A stretch of 64,000 nt of DNA from Nostoc sp. TH1S01 (GTDB lineage Bacteria > Cyanobacteriota > Cyanobacteriia > Cyanobacteriales > Nostocaceae), in NCBI GenBank assembly GCA_018993265.1, contig JAGKSW010000022.1, forward strand, positions 1 to 64,000. Reading direction: 5' to 3'. Of this stretch, positions 9,011-18,166 are shown piece by piece; position 1 is the first letter of the stretch; every line of letters begins with the position of its first letter. A program made the translations under genes and the position numbers. The notes under the pieces are model-generated. The model made no database searches. It was not told the origin of the DNA and was given only the letters and a program-made list of their open reading frames with translations.

Positions 9011-10168
9011 ATGAATCGATTGCTTTTCATTACAGAAAGATTTGCCCCAGATTTGGGGGGTTTAGCTAGGAGTGCGACCAGGTTGGTGGCTACCCTTTGT
9101 CAACTGGGTGTAGCAGTTGACGTAGTAACTTGGAGTCGTTATCTACAACCAGGGGAAGTTTTACCACCGGAAAGTATAAATGCTAAATCCCGTGTTTATC
9201 GTATTGGGTTATACCGTAATTGGGATATGACTATGCCCCATACTTTGAATTTGCTGGAATGGTTGCACTCTTGTTGGCATTATGATGCCGTTTGGGGACA
9301 TTATTTATTTCCGAGTGGTTTTTTAGCAACTTGGTTTGCAGGAATGCAAGGAATAGCCAGCACTGTTAGCGCCCGTGGTAATGATATTGATAAGGAAATG
9401 TTTCCCCCAGGAGATTTTGCCCGTTTGCTGTGGACACTACAACACACTCAGGTAATTACGGCGGTGAGTGCTGATATGTCAAGCAAAATTCAGCTATTGA
9501 GTGGTAGAGATGATGTGTTGGTGTTGAAAAATGCCGTAGATACAGAAATTTTTGCACCGCAGCAGGTGAGAGGAGAAATTAGTAGAGAATTTTTAGGAAT
9601 TGCGCCAGAGGAATTAGTACTGGGGTTTTGTGGAGAATTACGGGAGAAGAAAGGGCAGCAATTTTTGTTAAATGCTTTAACCACGGTACGAAATCAGCGC
9701 CCAGCTTGTTTATTGATTATCGGTGAAGTGCGGGCTTCCCAGGAATCTGTGCTGCAAGTTTATGCAACTCAACAACCAGAAAATGCCCAAAGAATTATTG
9801 TGACCGGACATTTGTCTAATATTCAAGCTGTGGCGGCACATTTGCGACTGTGCGATGTGTATCTGCAACCTTCACTGTGGGAAGGAATGCCAAATGCACT
9901 ATTAGAAGCAATGGCTTGTGGTTGTTGCTGCATTGCTAGTGATGCGGGGGGTATTACGGAAGTAATTAGACATGGAGAAGATGGTTTTATTTTGCCGCGA
10001 TCGCAACTGCATAAGTTAGGTGAAGCTGTCTTAGAATGTTTGGCAATGCCCAGCACCATCAAATCTCAAATTACTCAAGCTGCACGCGATCGCATCGTTA
10101 AAGAATATTCTATCGCTCAAGAACAACAGCGACTGCAAATTGTGCTTGAGCGTCTTTTCAAAAAATAG
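9011..10168 (+). CDS. Glycosyltransferase family 4
   Basis: The start is placed at ATG 9011 (MNRLLFITERFAPDLGG), which gives a proper GT-B first strand. An upstream in-frame start at 8960 would add 17 unlikely residues. The 385-residue protein has the glycine-rich N-terminal loop (FAPDLGGLARSA) and the C-terminal nucleotide-sugar site EGMPNALLEAMACG with the EX7E acid pair. These are retaining transferases using NDP-sugars for polysaccharide or glycolipid assembly. It faces a second GT4 gene convergently, so the two may belong to one exopolysaccharide or cell-surface pathway. Donor and acceptor are not predictable. Confidence 0.87.
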   Translation: MNRLLFITERFAPDLGGLARSATRLVATLCQLGVAVDVVTWSRYLQPGEVLPPESINAKSRVYRIGLYRNWDMTMPHTLNLLEWLHSCWHYDAVWGHYLFPSGFLATWFAGMQGIASTVSARGNDIDKEMFPPGDFARLLWTLQHTQVITAVSADMSSKIQLLSGRDDVLVLKNAVDTEIFAPQQVRGEISREFLGIAPEELVLGFCGELREKKGQQFLLNALTTVRNQRPACLLIIGEVRASQESVLQVYATQQPENAQRIIVTGHLSNIQAVAAHLRLCDVYLQPSLWEGMPNALLEAMACGCCCIASDAGGITEVIRHGEDGFILPRSQLHKLGEAVLECLAMPSTIKSQITQAARDRIVKEYSIAQEQQRLQIVLERLFKK

Positions 10169-10263
10169 GGATGAAATCAAGTTTAAAGTTTAAAGTCAAA
10201 ATTAACATCCTCTTACTTTGAATTTCAATTCCCCGTAGGGATATTGGGTGTATGAGTGTAAGA

Positions 10264-11457
10264 TTAATGATTTGATTTCTTAATACCCAACTCGGTATAA
10301 GCAGCAATTAAAGCTTCACCTGCTAGTTGCCAAGTATAATGCTGTTCTATTCTATTTCTAGCATTAGTAGCGAGATAATTTGCTAATTGTGGTTCACTTT
10401 GCAAGCGCAATACTGCATCTTTTATAGCTTTGGCAGAACTTGGTTTAACTAACAAAAAATGTACGCCATCTTCGCCTAACTCTCGCACTACTGGTAAATC
10501 GCTGGCAATTACGGGTGTTCCTGTTGCCATTCCTTCTAAAATCTTCAGTGGACAGCAGCCTTGAATTAAGTTGCGATCGTTGGGTGTTAGAGGTGCCACA
10601 ATCACATCAGCATTGTGAATATATTTAACTAATTCTTGCTGTGATATTGGTTCTAATATTTCGAGTCGGTCAGTCACACCTAATTTGATAGCCAGTTTTT
10701 TTAAAGTTGCGATTTGGTCATTTCTGGCTTGTCCAATTACAGTTAAATCAGCAGGAATATCACGGTTGAGTAAAGCTAAAGTTTCAATTGCTAAATTTAC
10801 ACCTTGCCACGGTGACAAAGTACCAAAATATATTAACTTTAAACATACCTTGGTTGAGTTTTTGATTTTTGAATGGTAAGTAAATATATCCAAATCCACA
10901 CCATTAGGAATCACTCGAATTTTATTAACTGTTAAACCTCGACTTTGGAAATATTTTGATGTGATACTGCTAGGCGTAATAATTAAATCTGCTGCTTCTA
11001 GACAAATTTGCTCTTGAGTATACAACTTATGTAAAAGCTCTTGATCTTCAACAATATTGGGGTAGCGGTATTTTAACTCTATGGAAGGTAAGCCATTAAC
11101 TTCAAAAATTAAATGTTTACAATATTGTTGTTTATTCTGGGCAATTACAAAGCCTTCATAAATTGAACGGATATGTATAATTTCAAATTGCTTTTTTTGT
11201 AACCATAACTTTAATAAATAGCGAAATTGTAAAATACGCTGAATCAAATTATCGCCGTAAGCTGATAAAGTTGTTTGAATAACTTGCGGATAAATTTTTT
11301 CACTATCTATACATTCCTTTGTTGATGAAACTGTTACTAACTGGATACCATCAAAAGCAATTCCTAAAGCTTGAGCAAAAGCTGTAATATGAATTGCTGC
11401 TCCCTTTGGCGCTGGCACAGTATCAAAGGAAATATAAGCTATTTTTGATTGATACAT
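10264..11457 (-). CDS. Glycosyltransferase family 4
   Basis: This 397-residue GT-B protein has an N-terminal VPAPKGAAIHI loop, the characteristic acceptor-side glycine motif, and a C-terminal EGMATGTPVIASDLPVVRE donor site with the EX7E signature. The central IRVIPNGVDLDIF segment is also typical of GT4. The gene is convergent with the other GT4 gene, leaving about 95 bases between stops. It is notably AT-richer than its neighbour, with many A/T-ending codons, so the two are not recent duplicates and one may have been acquired. The sugar substrate is unknown. Confidence 0.86.
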   Translation of the reverse strand: MYQSKIAYISFDTVPAPKGAAIHITAFAQALGIAFDGIQLVTVSSTKECIDSEKIYPQVIQTTLSAYGDNLIQRILQFRYLLKLWLQKKQFEIIHIRSIYEGFVIAQNKQQYCKHLIFEVNGLPSIELKYRYPNIVEDQELLHKLYTQEQICLEAADLIITPSSITSKYFQSRGLTVNKIRVIPNGVDLDIFTYHSKIKNSTKVCLKLIYFGTLSPWQGVNLAIETLALLNRDIPADLTVIGQARNDQIATLKKLAIKLGVTDRLEILEPISQQELVKYIHNADVIVAPLTPNDRNLIQGCCPLKILEGMATGTPVIASDLPVVRELGEDGVHFLLVKPSSAKAIKDAVLRLQSEPQLANYLATNARNRIEQHYTWQLAGEALIAAYTELGIKKSNH

Positions 11458-11712
11458 AAATATATAGATAGCGGGTGGGCATTTGAAGTCAACCTTACAA
11501 TTAAACTAGCTATAGTAGTAAATATCCACATTACAGAGACTTCAAACATTAGATATAATTGCTCTATTTTGTTTGAGGTTTTGATATACTCAAAGCTAAC
11601 CTAAAATGCCAGCATATTAAAATATATTGCAAAATATTTTAATTAATTTACAGGTTACTTTTTTTAATAAAACGCAAATATATTGTAGTGCAACTAGTTT
11701 GGTTAAAATAAT

Positions 11713-12615
11713 ATGCCTATTGATTTAAAAGAATTCCGGCAAAAATTGAGTTATACAGCCCAAGCATCAATTAAGCAAGTGATAGCTGATTTACAGGAAA
11801 TAGCAGAGATTGATCACCTAGCAGAACTCAAACAAAAGGAATACGGCAGAAAGGCACTATATTATTTTATCGGCATAGTTATTTCAGTTATACTGTTAAT
11901 TCTTGGAGCTAGTTTTATTTCTAATATCCAATTATGGGGATTACTGGCACTTTTATTTATTGTAAGTATTTTAGGTTTGGCGATCGCTTTCATTATGGCA
12001 TTGGTCAAGAGGTCAAAATTTGGCAGAATCAATATCATTAACTATCGTTACCAATCTACACAAAAAATATTACAAATGCTATCGAGAGATATGGATAGCA
12101 ATGCGAATATTAATTTGCATCTATCGTTTAATATAACTGAAAAAAATGAGCATAAAACAAGTACAATACCACACTCTATCAAGTCTGGTTGGAAAATAGA
12201 TAATTACCAACATGAATGGATGAGAATTCAAGGACAGTTTTTAGATAAGACTCGCTTTGAATTATCTGCGACTTCTCTATCTAAAAAGCAGTACGGTTGG
12301 AAACGTGGTAGCAGTGGTAAAAATAAATATAAATCAAAAATTAAGTTAGTAGGATTAGATATCCACTTAAATATGGTCTATTCTCAGCGTCGCTATGGAG
12401 CGATAAAAGTTTTAAAAGATGAAATGGATGGTGCATTAAAATTACCAAAATTATCTCATCTCCGAAACTTAAGATTAACAGATAAGTCTATGCAGCTTGC
12501 AGTAAGAATATCACCCAATGTAGCAGACAATCAAAATGAAATTTATCAAACAGTTACAGCAATGTTTTTAAGTCTTTATCAAGTGCTAAATCTAGCCAAG
12601 GCTTTATCTAAATAA
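11713..12615 (+). CDS. Membrane protein of unknown function, two TM helices
   Basis: This 300-residue protein starts with a charged amphipathic helix (1-45), then two adjacent membrane helices (about 49-71 and 73-97). A basic soluble domain of about 200 residues follows, ending in a hydrophobic helix (MFLSLYQVLNLAKAL). The soluble part has alternating strands and a Lys-rich loop (WKRGSSGKNKYKSK). I recognise no family. It opens a plus-strand series with a Uma2-like protein, a lipoprotein and an FHA protein. The 255-base spacer upstream is AT-rich and is the likely promoter region. Confidence 0.7.
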   Translation: MPIDLKEFRQKLSYTAQASIKQVIADLQEIAEIDHLAELKQKEYGRKALYYFIGIVISVILLILGASFISNIQLWGLLALLFIVSILGLAIAFIMALVKRSKFGRINIINYRYQSTQKILQMLSRDMDSNANINLHLSFNITEKNEHKTSTIPHSIKSGWKIDNYQHEWMRIQGQFLDKTRFELSATSLSKKQYGWKRGSSGKNKYKSKIKLVGLDIHLNMVYSQRRYGAIKVLKDEMDGALKLPKLSHLRNLRLTDKSMQLAVRISPNVADNQNEIYQTVTAMFLSLYQVLNLAKALSK

Positions 12616-12714
12616 GTAACTCTTAAAAAATATTCTCACTAATATCGATTTACTTATAAAGACATTAAAATAAACTCGTAATGGTTGAGCAAAATTCAAA
12701 ACAGGTGAAACTTT

Positions 12715-13308
12715 ATGCAGTTAGAAACCAAAAAACACTATTACACACCTGAAGAGTATTTAGAACTTGAGGAAAAAGCCGAATTTAGAAACGAATATCG
12801 TGATGGAGAAATTGTTCTAATGACCGGTGGTACTACCAATCATAATAAAATCTCAGGAAATCTTTATGCTTACTTAAAGTTTGCTTTGAAGAGTCAAGAT
12901 TATGAAATTTATATCAGTGATGTCCGCTTATGGATACCTCGGTATCGCCAATATACTTATCCAGATGTGATGGTGATTGCAGGAGAACCTTTTTATACAG
13001 GAACAAATACAACTACTGTGATGAACCCTTGTTTAATTACTGAAGTTTTATCGAAATCAACTAAAAATTATGACCAAGGCGATAAATTTGCTTATTATCG
13101 CTCAATTCCTGAATTTAAGGAATATATCTTAATTGACCAATATAACTATCATGTTATGCAGTATGTTAAAACGGCTGAAGGTCAATGGTTATTTACGGAA
13201 ATTGAAAACCAATCAGCAACTTTATCCATCCACACACTTAATGTTGAAATTACATTGAGTGATATTTATGAACGAGTCAATTTCGCTGATAATGATGAAG
13301 AAAGTTAA
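12715..13308 (+). CDS. Uma2 family protein (DUF820, PD-(D/E)XK nuclease fold)
   Basis: This 197-residue protein is of the abundant cyanobacterial Uma2/DUF820 family. The fold markers are visible: YTPEEYLELE at the start, EYRDGEIVLMTGGT (acidic residue of strand 1), YPDVMVIAG (catalytic Asp) and LITEVLSKST (Glu of the ExK-like strand). The tail KFAYYRSIPEFKEYILID is also typical. The family resembles restriction-endonuclease-fold enzymes, but its biological role is not established. It sits 99 bases after the membrane protein and 9 bases before the lipoprotein gene. A second, truncated family member lies at the right edge of the window. Confidence 0.88.
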   Translation: MQLETKKHYYTPEEYLELEEKAEFRNEYRDGEIVLMTGGTTNHNKISGNLYAYLKFALKSQDYEIYISDVRLWIPRYRQYTYPDVMVIAGEPFYTGTNTTTVMNPCLITEVLSKSTKNYDQGDKFAYYRSIPEFKEYILIDQYNYHVMQYVKTAEGQWLFTEIENQSATLSIHTLNVEITLSDIYERVNFADNDEES

Positions 13309-13317
13309 ACTAAGCCG

Positions 13318-13995
13318 ATGAAAAATATAAATTTAAAAATTGCTACTTTAGTTTTTTTAATTACCGCTATTTTGGGATGTAGCAATACAAATAAAAATAC
13401 TGTAGAAAAGCCAAATCAAGTAAATAGTTCTCCTGTGGCTGAAAATATAAATAATGCAGCTAATCGGACTGATAAAATTAAAATTAAAACTGAAACTGGG
13501 ACAGATTTATTTGAAATTAAGCCGCAAGCAGATGGAGCTAAATTAGTTGATGGAAAAGAGCAAGAAATAGCTAGAATTAAATCAGAGAAATCGGGTAAAG
13601 TTAAATTTAAAAATCCTGGGGATAAAACCTTGGGTTATGTAGTAACGGAAAAAGGCTCGTGGAAGATAGAAAATCCAGGACAAAATCAAGTTTTATATAG
13701 CCTGAAAAAACAGAATAATAGTGATTACAGCCTAGAAGACGCAGGTAATAAAATAGTTTATCACATTAAATCAAGTGACCAGGGTTTAAAAATTTTAAAC
13801 CCTAATAACCAGTTATTCTATCAAATCAAAATTAAAGAAGGTAAGACGGCTTTAAAAAATCCATCGGGTAAAACCGTGTTTTATACCAAATCAAGCATTT
13901 CACCAATTGCATTTGCTTGTTTTGGTTTTGATGTTCTCAACCGCGAACAGCAAGCAGCTTTGGCTTATGCTGTCAATTTAACAGGAGGACAATAA
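13318..13995 (+). CDS. Predicted lipoprotein with short internal repeats
   Basis: The N-terminus MKNINLKIATLVFLITAILGC is a lipoprotein signal with Cys21 as the lipidation site. The body has several degenerate ~20-residue units with the pattern hydrophobic-KNPxGKxxFYxxK (KFKNPGDKTLGY, LKILNPNNQLFYQIK, ALKNPSGKTVFYTK), suggesting stacked beta-hairpins. The last 30 residues (CFGFDVLNREQQAALAYAVN) form a distinct conserved-looking helix. No family is assigned. The gene starts 9 bases after the Uma2 stop and ends 3 bases before the FHA start, so these genes are very probably one operon. The lipid anchor puts the product at the outer face of a membrane. Confidence 0.72.
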   Translation: MKNINLKIATLVFLITAILGCSNTNKNTVEKPNQVNSSPVAENINNAANRTDKIKIKTETGTDLFEIKPQADGAKLVDGKEQEIARIKSEKSGKVKFKNPGDKTLGYVVTEKGSWKIENPGQNQVLYSLKKQNNSDYSLEDAGNKIVYHIKSSDQGLKILNPNNQLFYQIKIKEGKTALKNPSGKTVFYTKSSISPIAFACFGFDVLNREQQAALAYAVNLTGGQ

Positions 13996-13998
13996 ACT

Positions 13999-14604
13999 TT
14001 GCAAATACAGCTATCTTGGATAGATCCAAATACAGGCGATCGCAGAGAACCAATTTTAGAAACACCAGTGGCTATTGGCAAACAATTTGATGCAATGCCA
14101 CAGCAAATTCATGAACAAAGAGTTTCTCGAATAGTTATCGAGGACGACTTAATTGCAGATTACCATGCTTTAATTGACTGGCAAAATCAAGAGTTAACAA
14201 TTATTGACAAAAATACAACTAATGCTATCAAAATTAATGATACTCAGTTAACTCATAGTATTCTGCAAAATGGCGATCGCATCCAAATTGGCACTTGTGA
14301 AATTGTCGTCAACTTTGAAAGTCCAACATGGGAGTGCGATCGCATGGTAGGCTTTTTATTTAAACGCCGTTGTGGACGCACCGATAAAACCAACTGCCCT
14401 GACTGTAATGCGTCTTACGATGATGATTATGCCTATTATCCCGAATATGGTAGTTACCGTTATTGGGGTAGTAGTTACTATCATGACAGGGATAACTATT
14501 CTTATGACCCCGAAACAGGTAATGTAGACTTTACCGAAGCTGATGCTGTCAGTTTTGAAATAGAAAGAGATAGTGATTTTGAAACCAATATGGGAGCAAG
14601 TTAA
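13999..14604 (+). CDS. FHA-domain protein with a Cys cluster and Tyr/Asp-rich tail
   Basis: The start is TTG at 13999, supported by AGGAGG at 13983-13988, which lies inside the end of the preceding gene. Residues 20-105 resemble an FHA phosphothreonine-binding fold (VAIGK, RIVIEDDLIADYHALI, TNAIKINDTQL, LQNGDRIQIG). The canonical Arg/Ser/His pattern is only partly kept, so phosphopeptide binding is uncertain. Four cysteines follow (C113, C125, C133, C136), possibly a small zinc site, then a Tyr/Asp-rich disordered tail. It is the last gene of the tight operon with the lipoprotein. FHA proteins usually read Ser/Thr kinase output, but no kinase of that type is in the window. Confidence 0.72.
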   Translation: MQIQLSWIDPNTGDRREPILETPVAIGKQFDAMPQQIHEQRVSRIVIEDDLIADYHALIDWQNQELTIIDKNTTNAIKINDTQLTHSILQNGDRIQIGTCEIVVNFESPTWECDRMVGFLFKRRCGRTDKTNCPDCNASYDDDYAYYPEYGSYRYWGSSYYHDRDNYSYDPETGNVDFTEADAVSFEIERDSDFETNMGAS

Positions 14605-14707
14605 GCAGATACAGAATCATGAAGCTTAAAATTAAGAATGATTTGAAACCTCTCTCATTACCGTAATCGCTGGGATAATTTCATACTTCAGACTTCATAC
14701 TTCAGAC

Positions 14708-15694
14708 TTGACAAACACTTGGTTAATCTACGCCCTTGGGGGTGGTTGGGGACACCTAAATCGGGCTTTGGCTTTGGGGAGAATTGCCGCCAAAGATAGA
14801 GAAGTTAGAATTATTACTAACAGTCCCTACGCCTTAAAAATCAATCATGAAGGTTGCATAGTAAACTGGATTTCTGAACAGGCTGGTTTTTCTGCTACTT
14901 GTCAGCAAGTACAAGAAATGATCCTGAATACTCAGTATGATCGCCTAATTATAGACACTTTTCCCAGAGGTTTAGGTGGTGAACTCGCAGACATATTACC
15001 GCAGTTGCAACCAATACCCCGCATTTTAATTCATCGAGATATTAGCCCAGAGTATGTAACTGCCAAAAATTTGCGGTCTTTTGTCGCCCAGAACTGCGAT
15101 AAAGTAATTGTTCCAGGCGAAGGGCAAGATTTACCTTTAGCTGACTTACCGAATGTGCAGCATACAGCCCCTTGGTTAATTCGCAATGCTGAGGAATTAC
15201 CAGATAGAATGAGTGTGCGATCGCATATTCTCAAAGTTAACCCAGATATTAAAACAATTCTGGTTTGTGCAGCCGGAAACGCTTCAGAATTGTCTTTCTT
15301 TACCCAAATCACTCTGCGCTTACAGCAAAATTTCCCTCAGTATGCAGTGAGAATTTTAGCTGCTAATTGTCCCGCAGATATTCCCGAACCTTTATGGATA
15401 TCACATCATCCAGGAATTGAATGTCTAGTCGCCGCTGATGTTGTCGTCGGTGGCGCAGGATATAACACAGTTTACGAATGTGCGGCTGTGGGTGTACCTT
15501 TGGTAGCATTTGCCTTTAAAAGATTGTACGATCGCCAAGCCAAAAGAGCTAATAAGGTTTACAGGGTACAAAATATACAACAGGCAATTACTACCGTTAG
15601 CACACTTCTAGACAGAATAGAACTGGCAAAAAATTTGTCTGTACCAAGTTACATTAACGGTGCTGTACAAGCACTACACTACATCTCAGCTTGA
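14708..15694 (+). CDS. MurG-like glycosyltransferase (GT28-type fold)
   Basis: The start is TTG at 14708 (MTNTWLIYALGGGWGHLNRA). The 328-residue protein has the N-terminal GGGWGHLNRALAL loop and the C-terminal VVGGAGYNTVYECAAVGVPLV, the UDP-sugar site shared by MurG, MGDG synthase and related GT28 proteins. It is shorter than MurG and lacks its lipid-binding surface motifs, so it is probably a separate transferase for secondary glycosylation. The start lies directly behind a heptamer repeat (TTCAGACTTCATAC type, about 14685-14709), and the TTG is part of that repeat, so the start is the least certain feature. Confidence 0.78.
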   Translation: MTNTWLIYALGGGWGHLNRALALGRIAAKDREVRIITNSPYALKINHEGCIVNWISEQAGFSATCQQVQEMILNTQYDRLIIDTFPRGLGGELADILPQLQPIPRILIHRDISPEYVTAKNLRSFVAQNCDKVIVPGEGQDLPLADLPNVQHTAPWLIRNAEELPDRMSVRSHILKVNPDIKTILVCAAGNASELSFFTQITLRLQQNFPQYAVRILAANCPADIPEPLWISHHPGIECLVAADVVVGGAGYNTVYECAAVGVPLVAFAFKRLYDRQAKRANKVYRVQNIQQAITTVSTLLDRIELAKNLSVPSYINGAVQALHYISA

Positions 15695-15778
15695 AATTCT
15701 CCTTGAAACTAACCTTACTGAAGTAGTATTGAAAGTTTGTAGCGATTATTTGAGTTGATATAAACAGGAGAACATAAT

Positions 15779-16474
15779 ATGTCATTAAAAACGATTCTTG
15801 TGGCTGGCGCAAGCCGTGGCATCGGGCTTGCTGTTGCTGAACATCTAGCATCCAAGTGCGATCGCTTACTAACAGTTTCTCGAACTCCGACACTAATTGG
15901 TACATGGATTCAGGCAGATTTATCTGATTTAGTAGGTGTAGAAACAGTGGCAAAAGCAATCGGAGGTGATTGTTTAGATGCGCTGTTATACATGGGAGGA
16001 ACTTGGGAAACTCATGCGTTTACCAGCCAGTACAGCTTTGAAGATTGCTCCGATGCAGACATTACTCAAGTAATTGCGGTGAATCTGGTGGCTCCAATTC
16101 GATTGGTTAAAGCCTTGTTACCTGCCCTGCGGCGATCAGATAACCCTAAAATCATCTTTATGGGTTCACTGTCAGGTCTGGATAATTTCGCAGGAAGAGA
16201 AGTTGCCAATAGTGCATCTAAATTTGGTTTACGGGGTGTAGTTCATGCATTGCGTGAAGAATTGCGATCGCAACAAATAGGTGTGACGGTGATTAATCCA
16301 GGCAATGTAGGTACGCCCGAAGTCCTAGCTGATCTTGCAGCGAATAATCTATTAGGTGGTGAGGCAATTCCCTTAAGCGATCTTCTGTGTATTATTGATT
16401 GTGTTCTCTCATTGTCGCGGGCAACTTGTATTAAGGAAATTGATGTGCCTGCAATGCTTGGCAAAGGAGCTTAA
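15779..16474 (+). CDS. Short-chain dehydrogenase/reductase-like protein lacking the catalytic Tyr
   Basis: This is a 231-residue Rossmann-fold protein with the NAD(P) motif GASRGIG (10-16), the structural NL pair (N102) and the Ser region MGSLSG (S130/S132). The active-site YxxxK reads NSASK, so Asn144 stands where Tyr is expected while Lys148 remains. Classic SDR chemistry needs that Tyr, so the enzyme may be inactive, use another residue, or act as a binding protein. ATG at 15779 follows a good AGGAG at 15766-15770. It lies 84 bases after the glycosyltransferase and could share its transcript. A hairpin follows the stop. Confidence 0.85.
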   Translation: MSLKTILVAGASRGIGLAVAEHLASKCDRLLTVSRTPTLIGTWIQADLSDLVGVETVAKAIGGDCLDALLYMGGTWETHAFTSQYSFEDCSDADITQVIAVNLVAPIRLVKALLPALRRSDNPKIIFMGSLSGLDNFAGREVANSASKFGLRGVVHALREELRSQQIGVTVINPGNVGTPEVLADLAANNLLGGEAIPLSDLLCIIDCVLSLSRATCIKEIDVPAMLGKGA

Positions 16475-16501
16475 GTTATTCAATATTTTTCGGAGATGTC
16501 T

Positions 16502-16545
16502 AATGCCATAGCATAGCGACTCCTGCGGAGTATGGCATTTATTTA
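16502..16545 (+). terminator. Hairpin after the SDR gene
   Basis: A 9-base stem AATGCCATA / TATGGCATT (16502-16510 with 16531-16539) encloses a smaller CTCC/GGAG hairpin and is followed by an AT-rich TATTTAT. It lies 28 bases beyond the SDR stop. The interior matches a palindromic spacer repeat common in Nostoc-type genomes, so it may be repeat DNA serving as a terminator. Confidence 0.45.
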
Positions 16546-16622
16546 TAAGTTCTTGTAATTTAATCCAATATCTAAATCCAGCATTTAATCCAATGTGCTT
16601 TGCCAGTCGTCTATAGAAATAG

Positions 16623-16728
16623 ATATAGCAGTCCTAAATCATTTGTGAACAACAAGATCCCCGACTTCTTTAAGAAGTCGGGGATCTGAGCCTCTCAATT
16701 TTTACATCTCATGTAGGATTGCTATATA
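16623..16728. mobile_element. MITE-like element with a central perfect hairpin
   Basis: About 106 bases are bounded by imperfect inverted ends ATATAGCAGTCCTAAAT and GTAGGATTGCTATAT. At the centre is a perfect inverted repeat with 16-base arms (16655-16670 and 16672-16687, AGATCCCCGACTTCTT). No coding potential is visible. Size, terminal inverted repeats and structure fit a non-autonomous MITE. It sits between the SDR gene and ftsW. The rest of the 380-base spacer holds the SDR hairpin and a short TTATAAG heptamer array at about 16795-16815. Confidence 0.7.
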
Positions 16729-16854
16729 TCACGTTATTTCTTACAGAATTATTTAGGCACTTCCAGACTTGCGGTACTCTCAAGACAAATTTGAGTTATA
16801 AGTTATAAGTTATGAGTTTATACCTTAACTTTTAAGCATTACCTGTACTCAATC

Positions 16855-18027
16855 GTGAATCTAACTCGACTGATTCCCATTTTTGATAATTCCGTTACTA
16901 GCTGGGCTTTAGAGGCGCGGCTGCTGCGTTGGTTAACCTTGATTTGGTTATTTTTTGGGTTAATTGTGCTGTATTCAGCATCTTACCCAGTTGCCGACGC
17001 ACGTCAAGGTGACGGCTTATATTACTTCAAACGTCAGATTATCTGGGTGTTAGTTTCGCTAATAGCCTTTAACTTTATTGTGAATCTGCCGTTACGCAAA
17101 ATTTTGCGGGTATCCCATTGGTTTTTGGCGGTATTTTTACTATTAATTTTCGTTACCCTTGTTCCAGGTTTGGGTAAAAAAGCTTTTGATGCAGCACGTT
17201 GGATAGCCATTGGCCCCATCCCCATCCAACCATCAGAATTAATCAAACCTTTTTTAGTGTTGCAAAGCGCCAGACTTTTTGGACAATGGGAACAAATACC
17301 TTGGCGAGTGCGCTTGACTTGGATAGGAATTTTTGGTTTGGTACTCTTGGGAATTCTTGCCCAACCAAACTTGAGTACAACTGCACTTTGCGGTATGACA
17401 ATTTGGCTAATAGCCTTAGCGGCTGGACTACCTTATAAATATTTAGCTGGCACAGCAATAGGCGGAGTATTATTAGCCGTACTCAGTATTAGCATCAAAG
17501 AGTATCAGCGCAAGCGAGTGATGTCTTTTCTCAACCCCTGGGCAGATGCGACAGGCGATGGCTATCAGTTAGTTCAAAGTTTACTAGCCGTCGGTTCTGG
17601 TCAAACTTGGGGCGTTGGTTATGGCTTTTCGCAGCAAAAACAATTTTTCTTACCCATTCAAGATACCGACTTTATTTTCGCAGTCTTCGCAGAAGAGTTT
17701 GGTTTTGTGGGTAGTATCGCCCTGCTGCTGATGTTAGCAGCGTTTACCACTTTAGGATTAATTGTGGCACTGAAAGCCAAAAACCCAATTAATCGCTTAG
17801 TGGCGATCGGTGTCACAATTGTCATGATTGGACAATCTTTATTACATATTGCCGTTGCGACAGGCGCTTTACCAACAACAGGCTTACCCTTACCAATGTT
17901 TAGTTACGGTGGTAATTCGATGATTGCCAGTTTAGTTGCTGCTGCATTGCTAATTCGCGTAGCCAGGGAAAGCAACGAAGCAAAAGTTGTACCTTTACGT
18001 AGAAATCCGTTGCGGCGAAAGTCATAA
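16855..18027 (+). CDS. ftsW: FtsW, septal peptidoglycan polymerase (SEDS family)
   Basis: This 390-residue SEDS protein has about ten membrane helices. FtsW polymerises lipid II at the division septum with its partner PBP. The sequence shows LYSASYPVAD after helix 1, the GPIPIQPSELIK loop, and the signature PTTGLPLPMFSYGGNSM near the C-terminus. I call FtsW rather than RodA from the N-terminal extension and overall similarity to cyanobacterial FtsW. The start is GTG at 16855 (MNLTRLIPIF), and no clear Shine-Dalgarno is seen. The gene is separated from the SDR gene by a MITE-bearing spacer and probably has its own promoter. Confidence 0.83.
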   Translation: MNLTRLIPIFDNSVTSWALEARLLRWLTLIWLFFGLIVLYSASYPVADARQGDGLYYFKRQIIWVLVSLIAFNFIVNLPLRKILRVSHWFLAVFLLLIFVTLVPGLGKKAFDAARWIAIGPIPIQPSELIKPFLVLQSARLFGQWEQIPWRVRLTWIGIFGLVLLGILAQPNLSTTALCGMTIWLIALAAGLPYKYLAGTAIGGVLLAVLSISIKEYQRKRVMSFLNPWADATGDGYQLVQSLLAVGSGQTWGVGYGFSQQKQFFLPIQDTDFIFAVFAEEFGFVGSIALLLMLAAFTTLGLIVALKAKNPINRLVAIGVTIVMIGQSLLHIAVATGALPTTGLPLPMFSYGGNSMIASLVAAALLIRVARESNEAKVVPLRRNPLRRKS

Positions 18028-18166
18028 ACAGGTGATGGGTTACAGGGTTATAGTCTAAGTTTGATCATCTGTTAGTGAACTTAGAGACTTCTAAGAAATA
18101 AATTATTCATCTTGTGGGGTGGGGTGCAATGATTGTGAGAATCATAACTAATTAACAGGACTTGAT

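Noticed and set aside
15654-15959. Minus-strand 101-codon frame across the glycosyltransferase-SDR junction
   Set aside because: It overlaps two well supported plus-strand genes and the SDR ribosome site, and shows no domain.
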